This document shows positions 30,459 to 42,051 of a stretch of DNA of 64,000 nt, piece after piece; the stretch's first letter is position 1; each line of letters begins with the position of its first letter. The translations under genes were made by a program, and so were the position numbers. Under the pieces are notes generated by a model that saw only the letters and a list, made by a program, of their open reading frames with translations, was not told the DNA's origin and made no database searches. This DNA comes from Gossypium raimondii (lineage: Eukaryota; Streptophyta; Magnoliopsida; Malvales; Malvaceae), in NCBI RefSeq assembly GCF_025698545.1, contig NC_068571.1:52671733-52735732 (forward strand), given 5' to 3'.

Positions 30459-32767
30459 GATTGATGTAGAACTCACATTTTGGTGTCTAAGTCAAAGAAA
30501 CGGTCGAGCAGGGTACGTGTTTGCAATTTGGAGTGAATTCTTTTTATCCAAATAAAAGCAAAATAAAAAGGTGATAATCACAAATATATATATAACGTCA
30601 AAATTGCTGTTAGTCCCTCTATTTTGATTAAATTAAAATTTAATCTTTATACTTAAAAAAATAAAAAATAAATTACCATATTTTTTTCTATTTAAAGTTT
30701 CTAATCAAATTAATATTTTCTTATAAAAAAAATTAAACTCAACATGTCGATTAGCAGGGCAAAAGAAGGGGTAGGCCCCTAAAATTGGAAATTATTCTTT
30801 ACACCCCAAAATTTATAAAATTATAAGTAAATACATAATAAAATTATAATTTGATATTAAAAATGATGAAATTTGAATTTAATCTTTTTAAAATTATAAT
30901 TTATAAAAATATATTAAAAATGATGATATCAAAACTACCTTGATATGATGGGCACATAAGAGTGGTATAAGCCGCATATAAGTCCCTTGAGCTCCTCCTT
31001 AGTTCGAGAAAATCGTCTGTTGATCCTCGAAAAAAGTGAAAGTCGTAAGCTAATCATGAAAAAGAAAAAAAAATATTTTGGCTCTCAAAATTTATAATTC
31101 AATCTCGATCTTCTTAATATCAGACTTCTAACTTTTTCTTTAATGGCATATGATTGACGAAAAATGCTAAATTTGCTAATAATCGAATTATAATTTTCAA
31201 GTCAAAAAAGTGAGATGATTTAATTTATGTAAGGATCAAATTTCAAACTTTATTAAAATATAAGGACCAATAACAAATTTTGACTAAAGTTTCATTTATA
31301 ATTTATTGCTTCGGGGAGGAGAAAATGAAACCATGTTTTAGGTGCAAGAGATAAAAGTGATAAAAGACTCAAAACTTCAATCATTTATGGAATTTAATGG
31401 AAATAAATATAACCTCTCACCCACTATTAATTAAAATTATAGCCATTTCTTGGACCAGCAAGTTCTTTGTTCTTTCCTATTTAATAATATTATGCAAATT
31501 TGCTTCCATATCTAGAATTATAGACCGACAACATGTTACCTTACTATATTAAAAAAAAAAACCCTGTTAGTATCTGATACTATTTGATGTATTATCAATA
31601 AATTTAATTTTTTCAAAAATAAATTATTTTCATTCAAGTGATGTGTTAATATCTAAGTCATTAATTAATAGTTATACACCGGGCCTGAAAATTACTTTTG
31701 GAAGTCAGAGAGTATCATAAAATTTTGAAGGGTTTAAATGTAATTTTACAATTAAATTAATATGTAATTTTATAAAATTTTAGGGGTTAAATGAAAAATT
31801 TATCATTTGGTGGAGCCAAGATCCTTGCCTGCCCTATTTTTCTTCACCACTGTTGAAGAGGTTGACTTAGTGAAAGAAGTCTTCAAAGTGTTGTTTGTCG
31901 GGTAACTGACCTGTCCTCCATATGAAAGGTATTATCCTTGGATCGTGTTGATGTTTTGTCTCTTGACGAAATCTGGCACGACTCAAAAACAATACTTATC
32001 ATTGTTGAGAGTTCAAACGGTTATTTGCCAAAAACGAAACTTAAAAAAAATTACCAGGAGAAAGGATTTTTTTTATTATAGATTTTAATGGAAAAATATA
32101 AAGATATATATATATATATATTTGTTTAAAAGCAACTTAACTGCATTAATTGTTTCCAAAGCAACTAACCACATGAAAATGAAATTAAATTATATTGACT
32201 TTCATGCATGGCAAACCCCTATACGTAAAATAAATCCACAAAAATTAAGGACAGCCATCACTATCAAAAATTAAGACAGCTACACAGCAAATACAAGAAA
32301 AATATATTTTAAAACAAAAAAGAAACCCTAAAAAGCTAATAAATCCAAGACATCCATCAACCTCCAAAATTATTTCATTAAACTAATATGATTTCACATA
32401 TTTTACGGAAATTAAAAATTGCAGATAGTTTTTTGTGAATATCAATAATTGAAGTAATGATATTCACAGTTAGACGAAACTTAAACACATATTCTTTTTC
32501 TCTTTTCAAGATTATAAGAAAAATACAGTCACCTACATACTCCTTATTTTACAATTATTAAAAAAAAACTTCGTAATAATCAAATTACAAAAAGGCAAAA
32601 TTACAGTGTAAAACCCCTTTCGTAATCAAACTTTTGTCAGATTAAAACAAAAAAATTCACATGAGCAACCTTGCTAAATGGATCAAAAGTGTATATATAA
32701 ATATGCTTATGAACTTATAATATATATATATATATGCAGCAATCATCATCATCATCGACCCCATGTT
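30459..32767. other. intergenic, 3' of DUF761 gene
   Basis: AT-rich with dispersed-repeat pieces (for example GGCCCCTAAAATTGG near 30775 and GGAGCCAAGATCCTTGCC near 31813) and (AT)n runs at 32104-32121 and 32718-32735. No gene recognised. Confidence 0.4.
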
Positions 32768-33415
32768 TCAAAAGGCAGACATTCTTTTTTGCAGCTTAAG
32801 ATCCTTATAAAACCTGTTAATGAACTCTTCAGCCGCCATATCCACTTGACTATCACCCCCACCTTCATCTTTCAACGGGAACGGCGAGTCCGTCACCCTT
32901 AATTGCCTCACAAACGGACTCTTCCCCCCAAACCCCGGCAAAACCAACGGCGACACCGCCGCCTCCACCGCCTCATTGTTTAACATCTCAAGAACCTTCT
33001 GCACCGCAGCCACCGTCGTAACATCATCGTATCTATACTTAGACGACTTCCCAAAATGATAACCATGGTGGTGGTTCTTACCGCCACGCTTGTGGTAAAA
33101 AAACGCCGCCGTAGCCGGGCTGTTACTGCAACTGAACTCGTACTCCCTTGGTGAAACGAAGGATAAGTGAGCATCGTTGGATCGGCAACTCAACGACGAC
33201 AAGTGGTCATGGACTTTCCGGTGGAAAATCAAGTTTTTTATCACTTTGCCGGCATTGTATTTTCCTTTCTTCACCATGAAATGAAGGTCCAACATAATTT
33301 TGCTCTTGGATATCCCTGTCTTCAACATGAGGAAGACTATCCGTACAATGTTCCATAGCTTCTTTTCTACAACTGGTGGGCTTGCTTCCATTTCCATCTT
33401 TGAAAAGCTTTCCAT
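32768..33415 (-). CDS. DUF761 family protein
   Basis: Single exon, 215 aa from the ATG at 33415. The C-terminal motif VDMAAEEFINRFYKDLKLQ (about residues 190-208) is the DUF761 signature, found in plant proteins including ones annotated as cotton fibre-expressed. The biochemical role is unknown. The first third has a hydrophobic, basic stretch (LWNIVRIVFLMLKTG, then SKSKIML). A His/Gly-rich segment (GGKNHHHGYHFG) follows in the middle. The same frame stays open to 33562, but an N-terminus there would translate the AAC microsatellite into a run of Asn and would lie upstream of the TATA-like box at 33533-33543, so the inner ATG is preferred. Confidence 0.85.
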   Translation of the reverse strand: MESFSKMEMEASPPVVEKKLWNIVRIVFLMLKTGISKSKIMLDLHFMVKKGKYNAGKVIKNLIFHRKVHDHLSSLSCRSNDAHLSFVSPREYEFSCSNSPATAAFFYHKRGGKNHHHGYHFGKSSKYRYDDVTTVAAVQKVLEMLNNEAVEAAVSPLVLPGFGGKSPFVRQLRVTDSPFPLKDEGGGDSQVDMAAEEFINRFYKDLKLQKRMSAF

Positions 33416-33485
33416 GGTGGCACTGAGAAATAGGTTTTTTGGGGGGTGATTTTTCAGAGAGATAAAAGGGAAAGAAGGGATCTTT

Positions 33486-33505
33486 TTGTTGTTGTTGTTG
33501 TTGTT
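33486..33505. repeat. (TTG)n microsatellite in DUF761 5' leader
   Basis: Six or so TTG units on the plus strand, CAA on the gene strand. CAA-rich leaders are common in plant 5' UTRs. Confidence 0.75.
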
Positions 33506-33532
33506 TGGACGCAATGGATGAAGGAGATGCAG

Positions 33533-33543
33533 TGATATATATA
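33533..33543 (-). promoter_or_regulatory. putative TATA box for DUF761 gene
   Basis: TATATATATC on the gene strand, about 120 bp upstream of the chosen ATG. That leaves a leader of roughly 90 nt containing the CAA repeat. Inferred from sequence and spacing only. Confidence 0.45.
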
Positions 33544-33683
33544 CACGCATAAAAGCTTTCAAAAAGGTCCAATTTTCATGTTGGTCCCTCTGTTATGTTT
33601 AAATTTGAGATTAAATTTTTGTACTTTAATTTGACATATTTTGGGTTCTCTACTTTTATTATAATGCCAAAGAGGGCCTTATT

Positions 33684-34059
33684 TAGGGAAGAGCAATCGG
33701 TTTAATTAGTCGGTTCGATCAAGGTTTTTTTCTAACCGACTTAAGAAAATCGAGCCATCCAATTAAAGTTGAGAATATTGATCAAACCGAACCAACTTTG
33801 ATTTGGTTGGTTCGGTTGATTTTTCAATTAACTGACATTGAGTTATTGGGTTGGATTTATATGGTTATATTTTATTATATATTATAAAATATAAAATAAG
33901 TATGTTTTTCTTCAATTGGTTTGATTCTGAGATTCAAAAACCGATAACCAATCAAATTAATCGATTAAATCGAAATCAAAATCGATCACCCCATTTGACT
34001 AAACCAAAAAAATCGAATGGATCGATTTTTCGGTTAAAATCGAAAATTGCTCTCCCCTA
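33684..34059. mobile_element. hAT-like MITE with TAGGG termini
   Basis: The left end TAGGGAAGAGCAAT and right end ATTGCTCTCCCCTA are inverted repeats matching at 13 of 14 positions. Inner arms keep pairing with sequences of the type TCGGTT/AACCGA. Length 376 bp, no transposase. TAGGG ends are typical of hAT non-autonomous elements. I do not see a clean 8-bp duplication (flanks GCCTTATT and ATTATGAC), so the class call is tentative. Confidence 0.65.
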
Positions 34060-35730
34060 ATTATGACTCCCTTTGATAAATAGAAAAGATTGCAATTCCA
34101 AATAATAATTTAATTTAAGTCCCTTTTAAGCTTATAGACTAAATGGGAAAAAATGTACTTTTGGCTATTTCTAAAAGTTACTAAATCGATATTTCACACA
34201 AAATATTTAGTTTTGTCGCTTAATTAAATTATATGTTTAATTTCTTAAAAGGGCCCAATATAAATGTTGTTATTCAACCAATGGACTAAAGAACTTGAAC
34301 TATTAATATTTTGGAACAATTAAAAATGTAGTGTTCTTATTTAACCAAGGGGACGTTTTGGTTTTGCTTTTGGGTGTGATATTAACTATATTATAAAATT
34401 TGAGTACCAAAGTAAGTCAAACTAAAATTTAGGGACTGAATCACAAATTTGAGTATAGTAGTGGAACCAAAACCAAAATTTCACCTTTCGAAATACAAAG
34501 TCACACGCTTCTTATGATTTCAATGCAATATGGAATTCCAAAAAGTGGTTGAAAATTGTCTTTTTTCTTTTTATATATTTAGCCATTAGAGGAAATTACA
34601 ACAAAACCCTGGGGTACAGTCAAATTACATAATAATTTAAAGATATTTAGTATCGACGACGTCGTAAAAGGACTCCTTTTGCCTTGGACAATGGACATTA
34701 TAAGTTGATGACTTAATTTAATCTCATACAAAGTCTAGACCACATCTGAATTGGATTAAATCCTAACCGTCCGTTCATCATAGTAAATACCCCATGGAGC
34801 ATTGACATAGCTAATCCGAAAATTCAAAGTCTAGCAACTAGGATTAATACCCATAGTAGTACATATAGTACTATAATGGAATGAAGAAAGGGGCTTTTCC
34901 AAATAATATTATTATTTTACACTTATAACAATTAAAATATATATTTATTTTAAGATTAATATTTAATACGCGGAATTTTTTTATATTACAACTTCAAATG
35001 CTTCTACATGTCTCATTCTATATTTTTGAATCTTATTTGTAGAGTTCAAATATTCGTATGATAATGTATTAAATAATTTTAGTCCATTTGGCACATAATT
35101 ATTTATACTATTTATAAAGCCTTTTATTGAGTTAGTGTCACAAGTCAACCATCACCAATTCGGTTAGGAAATTTATGAAAATGTCATTCGTAATTAAGCC
35201 TTCTTATTTCAACAAAACCAATAAAATATGTATACAATGAGATTTAAAGTCATGTTAATTGGATTAGTAAAATATTAAATTTACCACTAAACCAAAACTT
35301 CGTTTATATGTTTTTATTTTAATGTGCACAATTCATTATCTCCATCAGTTGTATATATTAATAATGTTTTTGACTGAGTTGATGTCACAAGTTCACTCGA
35401 CACCAACTCAAGATTGATGACAACATCATGATAGACAATTATACTCAATTTAGTATTCTTAAGTTGATGCATTTATGTGTTTAAATTTCATCTTACTCGT
35501 AATTTAATCTAATTTTTTCTATTTTAATATCATACATATTTTATGTGTTATTATTAATTAGTTTTAAGCCGTACGTTTATTATTTATTGTATGTTACTTC
35601 AAACACACCTTTGTGCTCTCGGTATGTGGTTTTTACACATATAGATATGTGATAAAATTTCTAGTGATAAATTAAAGAAATCGAAGTGAAAAGGTAAATA
35701 TTCAACTCTTGATAACCATTGCTTGGATAA
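34060..35730. other. intergenic, no gene seen
   Basis: AT-rich DNA. Two similar phrases, GTGTCACAAGTCAACC near 35140 and GATGTCACAAGTTCACTCG near 35384, recur 245 bp apart. Nothing codes. Confidence 0.4.
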
Positions 35731-35744
35731 TTATTGTACCAAGT

Positions 35745-35867
35745 GAACCTCGTGTGTTAGCCTGATGGTCAGGGTGTTCACCACCTTAGGTATGGTTTGG
35801 GTTCGAGTCACACTAGTTGTGTTGCTGTTAGAGCTTTGCCCTCCACTTGTAATTCACTAAAAAAAAT
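35745..35867 (+). mobile_element. tRNA-derived SINE with 14-bp target duplications
   Basis: A 123-bp unit starts GAACCTCGTGTGTTAGCC. It contains a box A-like TAGCCTGATGGTCAGGGTG and a box B-like GGTTCGAGTC about 45 bp later, and ends in a short A-rich tail. Direct repeats TTATTGTACCAAGT flank it at 35731-35744 and 35868-35881. Pol III boxes, A-tail and duplications together identify a complete short interspersed element. No full tRNA cloverleaf is present, so it is not a tRNA gene. Confidence 0.85.
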
Positions 35868-35881
35868 TTATTGTACCAAGT

Positions 35882-38560
35882 AAATATAAATGAGATGACT
35901 TTTTACTTTCGGCTCTAAAATTATTTAGAGGAAAAAACCAGATATATGTGCATGCCTGTATTCACAACTAGTAACTCATTAATTATCTAATTGGATCTTG
36001 TAATAATTTTTGTTTAAAGTTGTTTTAAGGTTATAAATGAATTATAAATTTTTGAGAAGGTAAAGTATAATTTTATCATTATATTAATTAAAAGTAGAGG
36101 AGCTAGAAGCAGAGGAGGGGAAGGCAGCGAGCCGCTTTGACTTCCAAAAAATGAAAATTTTTTTATATAGTCTTTTTAGTTTTTAAGAAATCACAAATTT
36201 CCGCTTTGGCTCTAAATTTTTTTTATTCATTTCTAGCATCAAAACAAATTTTTGACTTTACCCCTAATATTAACATGTAATTTCACAAATTTTAAAAGGA
36301 TTAAATGATAGTTTTACTATTTCTGGTCTCTATAAGTTCTTCCCACACTATTTTTTCTATTCAAAATCTATCTTAAAGATGATTCAACTTCTAATTACTC
36401 CACATGCATGGATGAATATCTAAGATTTGGACTTGAATCGTATCATTTCATAAGCTTGTAGAGAGGCGTTGATGTAGGATATTTGATAAATATTTTTGGT
36501 ATTTTGGAAGCTTTTGTTTCCATGGCGAGAGAGATAGAGATGAGTTTTCAAAAAGAATGCCAGGCTGGCAGAAATGAATAGTTGCACCTACTTGGGACAC
36601 ATGGCTATTGGTTGAGGCACATATCAATCTAAGGTCGTACATGGAAATATCCACCTTTTGCTTACTCTCATCTCCACCATACAATTGGTGATAGAGAAAA
36701 GGGATTAGTGAAAAGAGAGTTTAAGTTTTAGATTTTTATCTTTTTATGAAATTAGGGTTATGGTCAAAATTAATAGTTTTAAAATTTAAGGTTTAAAGTT
36801 AAGGTTAAGATTTAAGGTCTAGGATTTCGAGTTTGAAGTATTCGGTTTTGTTTGTTAATTAAAGTTAGAAGATTTTAATAAAAGTTAAATTTTGTATTTG
36901 TAGATGTTAGGGTTTAATATTTAGGGTATTATTAATTAGAGTTAAAAGAACGTTGATTTTGTTAGGATTTAGTATGTAAGATTGAAGGTTTTGGATATTG
37001 ATAGTGAAACCCAATGAGAGTTTAACTTTGAATTCGTAATGTATTATATTAGTGAAGAGACTGTAAACAATATGAATTATTTTATTTTATTTTTATGATT
37101 GCTTTTTTTTCTCTTGAACCGAAGAAATAAATAGGAAGCATATATATTCAATATATATTATACATACAAAATTACAATATTGGGCATGCAAAATTAACAT
37201 GAATGCCTATATATTCTCTTTCAAACCAATTGTGTGTTGAAAATGACAGTGTTATCCAACTTGGACAAGCCAAAACTATGATCTCCATTCATTTCATTGA
37301 AAAAACCACCAACAACGCGTGTTTGCTTCCATGAAATTGAAGTGTAGTTTTGTGTCACTTTCGGGAGAGGCTACCATTTCATTGTTTGCTTCAACTTTAG
37401 CTTTTGACTAGTTAGACTTAATTTTAACTCTATTCGTCAAAAATACTGAATTTCCAAGTCTTTTCCTAATGAGGAGCAAAAAGGGACGAGAGCTTATCCA
37501 CAAGGAAAGTTCTTCTATCTTTGCGGATAATGTTAGAAAGTGCATTCACAGGTGTAGTGGGTTCTTTGCTAAAGAGAGGAGGCGTTGCAAACAAGTAAAT
37601 TAGATATACTAGAAGAAGGTATAGAGGAAGACTCGAGTAAATCTGGTAACACTGAGCACAATGTTAATTGGTGGTTGGTAAGGCGGAGAAAAAAGAAATG
37701 TGGCTCACGATAAGGTTGAGTAAAGAAACAAGTGGATATAAGAACTTTAGAGAGAGTACTTTGTGAGTCCAAAATGCCAAAAGTCTTCTCATCAGTTGTG
37801 AAAGGTTCTTATTTATAGTGTCTCAAGAATGAGAGTTAATAGGAGTAATGAATGATATTTTTTTCAGTTACAAAGATATTGATGGTTCTTTTATTAATAA
37901 AAGGGTTTTGTTGGTGATGTTGATTATTTCTGGAAGAAGGGAGAAGCACGGTGTTACAGGAAAAAGTCAAGAGGAAACCTTTTAGCTACCTCCATATTTG
38001 ATCCACCAAGCTAAACTTTCCGGAACATCCCAAGAGTGAAGACATTAATCCAATATCTCTACCATATTTTAGGGTTACTTCCACTTTGGTGAAGTAGCAC
38101 TATGTGAAAGATCTTCCAAAGAACATCTCTTGGAATGCAAGACAAAGACGAGAGTTGTTCTTGAAAAAGAATTATTCTAACTTGTTTCAAATGTGAGTGT
38201 TCTCAATGTAGAAGTTGTTCCAAACTAAGAGTTGTCATGTGGTTATATTTTTCTTGGAAGTTCTTGTTCTGAATAATGACTTTTCTCAAAAATACAATTA
38301 TTCTAAATAGAAGTTGTTCTAAACAACGATTGTTTTGAACATAGCTATTTTTGGAATACAATTATTAAACCAAGAGTTCTAATAGATGAGCTTCTCCACA
38401 TATTCTACGAATCGGGCCAATTTAAGTGGGTCAAATGAACCCCATTTAATCAATTGACCTCCATAGGACGTTCTTTATGCATTAATCATGAGTTTTGATC
38501 AGCAACCCATGACACTTGCAGGTTGCTTATAAAAAATGACTTCAGTAATGTGTGTCGTAG
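35882..38560. other. intergenic with repeat remnants
   Basis: Contains a piece of the GGCAGCGAGCC dispersed repeat (36030-36330) and a low-complexity block of TTAAGGTTTAAAGT-type words (36720-37010). The GC-richer stretch 37440-38540 is possibly a transposon LTR, but I could not define its ends. Minus-strand frames at 36448-36684 and 37569-37772 show no family resemblance. Confidence 0.35.
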
Positions 38561-38584
38561 TTGAAAGGTCCATCCAGGGCCCAT

Positions 38585-38740
38585 TCTATTTTTAAAGAGG
38601 CAATATTGTTAGCTCCGAGTCTTGGTACTGATAGGAGTCGGGAAATTGCTTTAATTCCTAAGAAAGGTAACTTTATAGCTAATCGACTTGCAAAGGCAAG
38701 TAGTAAAGATTCTTTGGTTACAATATTGGTGTGTTCAGGG
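38585..38740 (+). pseudogene. RNase H-like fragment of a retroelement
   Basis: A 71-codon frame includes EIALIPKKGNFIANRLAKAS, which resembles the end of the RNase H-type domain (consensus-like REGNxxADxLAK) found at the C-terminus of plant LINE polyproteins. The catalytic Asp/Glu positions upstream are absent and nothing flanking extends it. Treated as a degraded fragment; chance resemblance is possible. Confidence 0.4.
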
Positions 38741-40417
38741 GTGAAGCTAGAAAATTTTTTTGGTGACCAGAATTAAGTTGTATATTTTTATGACAGCTAA
38801 AATGTAATTTCATAATTTTAATAGCTTATTTCTTTACCATTTTTAAAGGAATAAATAATTTTTTTATCATTTAGGGGGGTAAAGTGTAAAATTACCATTT
38901 ACTAAATTAAAATCTTGTAAAATTTAAATAACCAAAAGTAAAATTTTACATTTTATGAGGGTCGGGGCCCTGCCAGCCCTCTTGGCACTGCCTCTAGGTA
39001 TGATGTGGTGAAATTTTTTTATGTAAAAATATATTCTTTATAGGTGTGTTTTTATTGATTTTATAAAAGAATATAAATAGACGAATACCTTTGTAATAAT
39101 ATAACATTGTAAAAAAGCATAATTTTTAAAATAATTTTCTAACTGAATTGGTTCCCGATTGACTTGCAACACTAAACTTTATCAGTTTTTTTTTTTTTGC
39201 AAGTTACTCGATCTTTAAATATAGTATGGAGTGTATACATATAAATAATCAAATATTATAAAATATTGTTCTTAAGTTAGCTTTTTTAAAGGCTTTTTTT
39301 TTTGTTCGATTATGTAAACAATGAAAGCAGCTTTCAAGTTGGGTCCCTAATTCGAAGACATATTAGAAAACTTGAACTTAACAAAGGGGAATCCAAAGCT
39401 GGTTAGGAAATGCTAACTACAATACTTCAATTTGAAATTTAAATTTCTCATGTGTTTCATGGAAATTCCTTCTCTGATGCATGAATTGATTTATGGTGCT
39501 TGGCAATTTTTCATGATCTTTCCATTTTCAGTCATTGATGAAGGCTTGTTTGATATCGCATGTTGTTCTTAACTCATTAAGATTTATGAAAAGCCCCTAA
39601 TTAACCCTTTGACCGCTTTGTTCATGGGTGTTTTGTCATGTTATTTTACTGGTGTTGAGTGTTTTGATCTCGTGGCTCATATTTGTTTTTGGTGTATTGT
39701 TTGATTTGGATATCTTTGTGCACGATATGTTTGTGTTGAAATCTCTTTGAGGTCTCGTTTCGTTAATAAAATTTTTATTTTCCGAAGCAAAGACCTAGTT
39801 AATGTAATGATGAGACTTTAATAGGTTAATTAGAATGTCTTGAAATTTAGGGATTAATTTAGAATTTGGATGATAGTGTAAGAACTTTTGGTGGAATTAA
39901 CCCTTATTTTCATTTATTTCATACTTTGGAAAGGATATTATTATTGGATTAATTGCCAAAACAAGTATTTGGTGCAATGGTAAAATACATTGCAAATTTT
40001 TTTTGTTTTGTTTTAGAAAATGACACAATTCAATCTAATGAAATACTTTTGATGGTGTAATCAATTAGATTTTAATTATTAAACCAAAAAGTAGAGAGAA
40101 TAAATGCTTAGAATTAAAAGTAGAGGAACTAAATTTCAAACGTGTAATGAGTACAGAGAAGGAAAACATAATTAGACTTAAAAAAGTTACCGACTGAGTC
40201 TTATTTTGGTCGGCATCAAGATTGTTGCCGGAGTAATACATGAGCTCGAATGCACTGAAACGTGTTTATCCTTCTATTTAAGGGTTAGGGAGAAGTTATG
40301 GATAATTATTGACGTTGTATAAAAAAGCCTTTAAAAAATTAGTTGCACCAAACATCACCAAATTATAAACCTTATTCTGAATTGGTTCCCAAACTTCAAA
40401 ACGTTCTAATTATATCC
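38741..40417. other. intergenic with dispersed repeat
   Basis: 38800-39000 matches the dispersed repeat of GGGGTAAAGTGTAAAATTACC...GTCGGGGCCCTGCC type. The rest is AT-rich and non-coding. Confidence 0.4.
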
Positions 40418-40650
40418 CAAACTATCAAAGTTATACCAACCAAATCTTTTCATTAATAGAACCATGAATTTAACCATTAAAAGATATTTTATTTTTTATT
40501 TTTAGAAGTTAAATGATAATATTTAACTTTTAAAAAAATTATCTTAAATCATGCTATATACAATATAACGTAATATTTAATCATTAAATTAACGATTTTA
40601 ACAATAAAAAAATTGATTAATATAATACCAATGCTATTGATATTGGTGGA
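40418..40650. mobile_element. inverted-repeat (foldback) element
   Basis: The left part (CAAAGTTATACCAACCAAAT, CATTAATAGAACCATGAATT) is an imperfect reverse complement of the right part (AAATTAACGATTTTAACAAT, TTGATTAATATAATACCAAT). Resembles the structure at 27841-28159. Non-coding. Confidence 0.45.
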
Positions 40651-41180
40651 ATCCCTTTCCTAATTAAAGTTTTAGTCGGAAAGGGAAAAAAAATAAAGCA
40701 AACCCATCTGCATCAAAGGGACCACTTGAATGTTTACTTCTTTTAATAAATCACCAACAAATGGACTCTCACTTTGATGTGGGTTTGCTTTCGTGCACAC
40801 GTTGATTTTTATATTATGTTATTCGAAACCTTGCTACAATATAATAAAAGATAAAAAAATTATTTATATCAAAACTTAATTTATTACTTTTTAAAAAAAT
40901 GCTTAACGCATTAATTTTATATAAATATATAATAAATTAATTTTAATGTATATGCATAAACATAATGCTAATTATCATGTCTAAGGCTTTTTTTCTTTTC
41001 CAATTCGATGATGGTTGGTAAATGTTTCTTTTTCCTTTCCTTTATAAAATAGTCAAATACATTAAGATTAGTGTTGTATTTACTTAAAAAGAAATTAGGT
41101 CCATTTATCAAGGATTGTAAACTTATGATGTGAAATGTAAATAAGCAACAAAGATCCTTCTCCCGTCGAGTATATGAATA
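40651..41180. other. intergenic, no gene seen
   Basis: AT-rich DNA without a recognisable element. Confidence 0.35.
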
Positions 41181-41317
41181 TTTAGAGCAGTGGCAAAGTG
41201 GGGAAGTTGGTAGAGGTTGTAGTTCTCCTACAATGGAAAATTATTTTTTATTTTTTTTATAATTTATAAATTTTAAATCAGTAATAGTAAAATTGTATTT
41301 ATTATTTATAAATTTCA

Positions 41318-42051
41318 AAGGGGAGATTGTTGAAAAATAAGGAATGAATAAGATGTGCTTGAGGAAGTGTCTATTTCCTAAAACACTGCGACAGACTAAC
41401 TTGTTTCCATAGTTATGTGATTGACAATTTATTGAACCACATCTTTGGAATGTGCTAAGATTTTGGATTGTATCTAGTCCATCAATAAAGATATATCGCT
41501 TGGGGAAACATATACAATCCTCATTTACTTTGTCTGTTATTATTATATTGCATTTAGCTAGTTTATTTGTTGTTTAATAAGGATTGCGATAGATCTTCAT
41601 CATGTCAGCAAGTCTTGAAAAATTCTATATAATTAAAAGACTTGTATAGGTTTATGTACTGATTTTTTAGAGTACTTAATCTGTTCAAGTGAGAACATTA
41701 TTTGTGAGAGCACATGTGATTGTAAAACATTTGTGCTGTGATTTTACAAGCTAAGTTCGTAGTGTCGAATTTAGGGGTGAGAGTTCTAGTCTTCAAAGGT
41801 GCAAAAGTGAGGAAATTGTCACTCGAGTGTGATAGATTTAGGTTCACTTGTTACAATTGTTTGAAGATAGTGGATATTTCTCACCGAGTTAAGCTTTACA
41901 GTTGTAGGGAAACCGAACTGTGTTAATAATCTTTGTGTCCCCTATTTTTGTTTCATCTTTCATAGTGCTTGGAGAAGTGCCAACTTCCTTAATCACTTCT
42001 ACCAGCACTTAACTAGATACTTAGCAACTATTTCCGGTCAATAGTCCTTCA
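41318..42051 (+). mobile_element. Ty1/copia-like LTR remnant with polypurine tract
   Basis: A purine run AAAGGGGAGA (41318-41327) directly precedes TGTTGAAAAATAAGG. The segment ends about 724 bp later in GTCCTTCA at 42051. PPT followed by a TGTTGA start is the usual 3' LTR border of copia elements, but the rest of the element is missing. Sequence on both sides (41180-41320 and 42052-42160) appears to belong to one dispersed repeat, suggesting insertion into it. No matching 5-bp duplication is visible. Confidence 0.5.

Noticed and set aside
36720-37010. Interstitial telomere-like block
   Set aside because: Words like TTAAGGTTTAAAG are only loosely similar to TTTAGGG and have no consistent period.
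37569-37772. 67-aa minus-strand frame starting MDSQSTLSK
   Set aside because: Ser/Leu-rich composition, no recognised domain, and the surrounding region looks like transposon debris.
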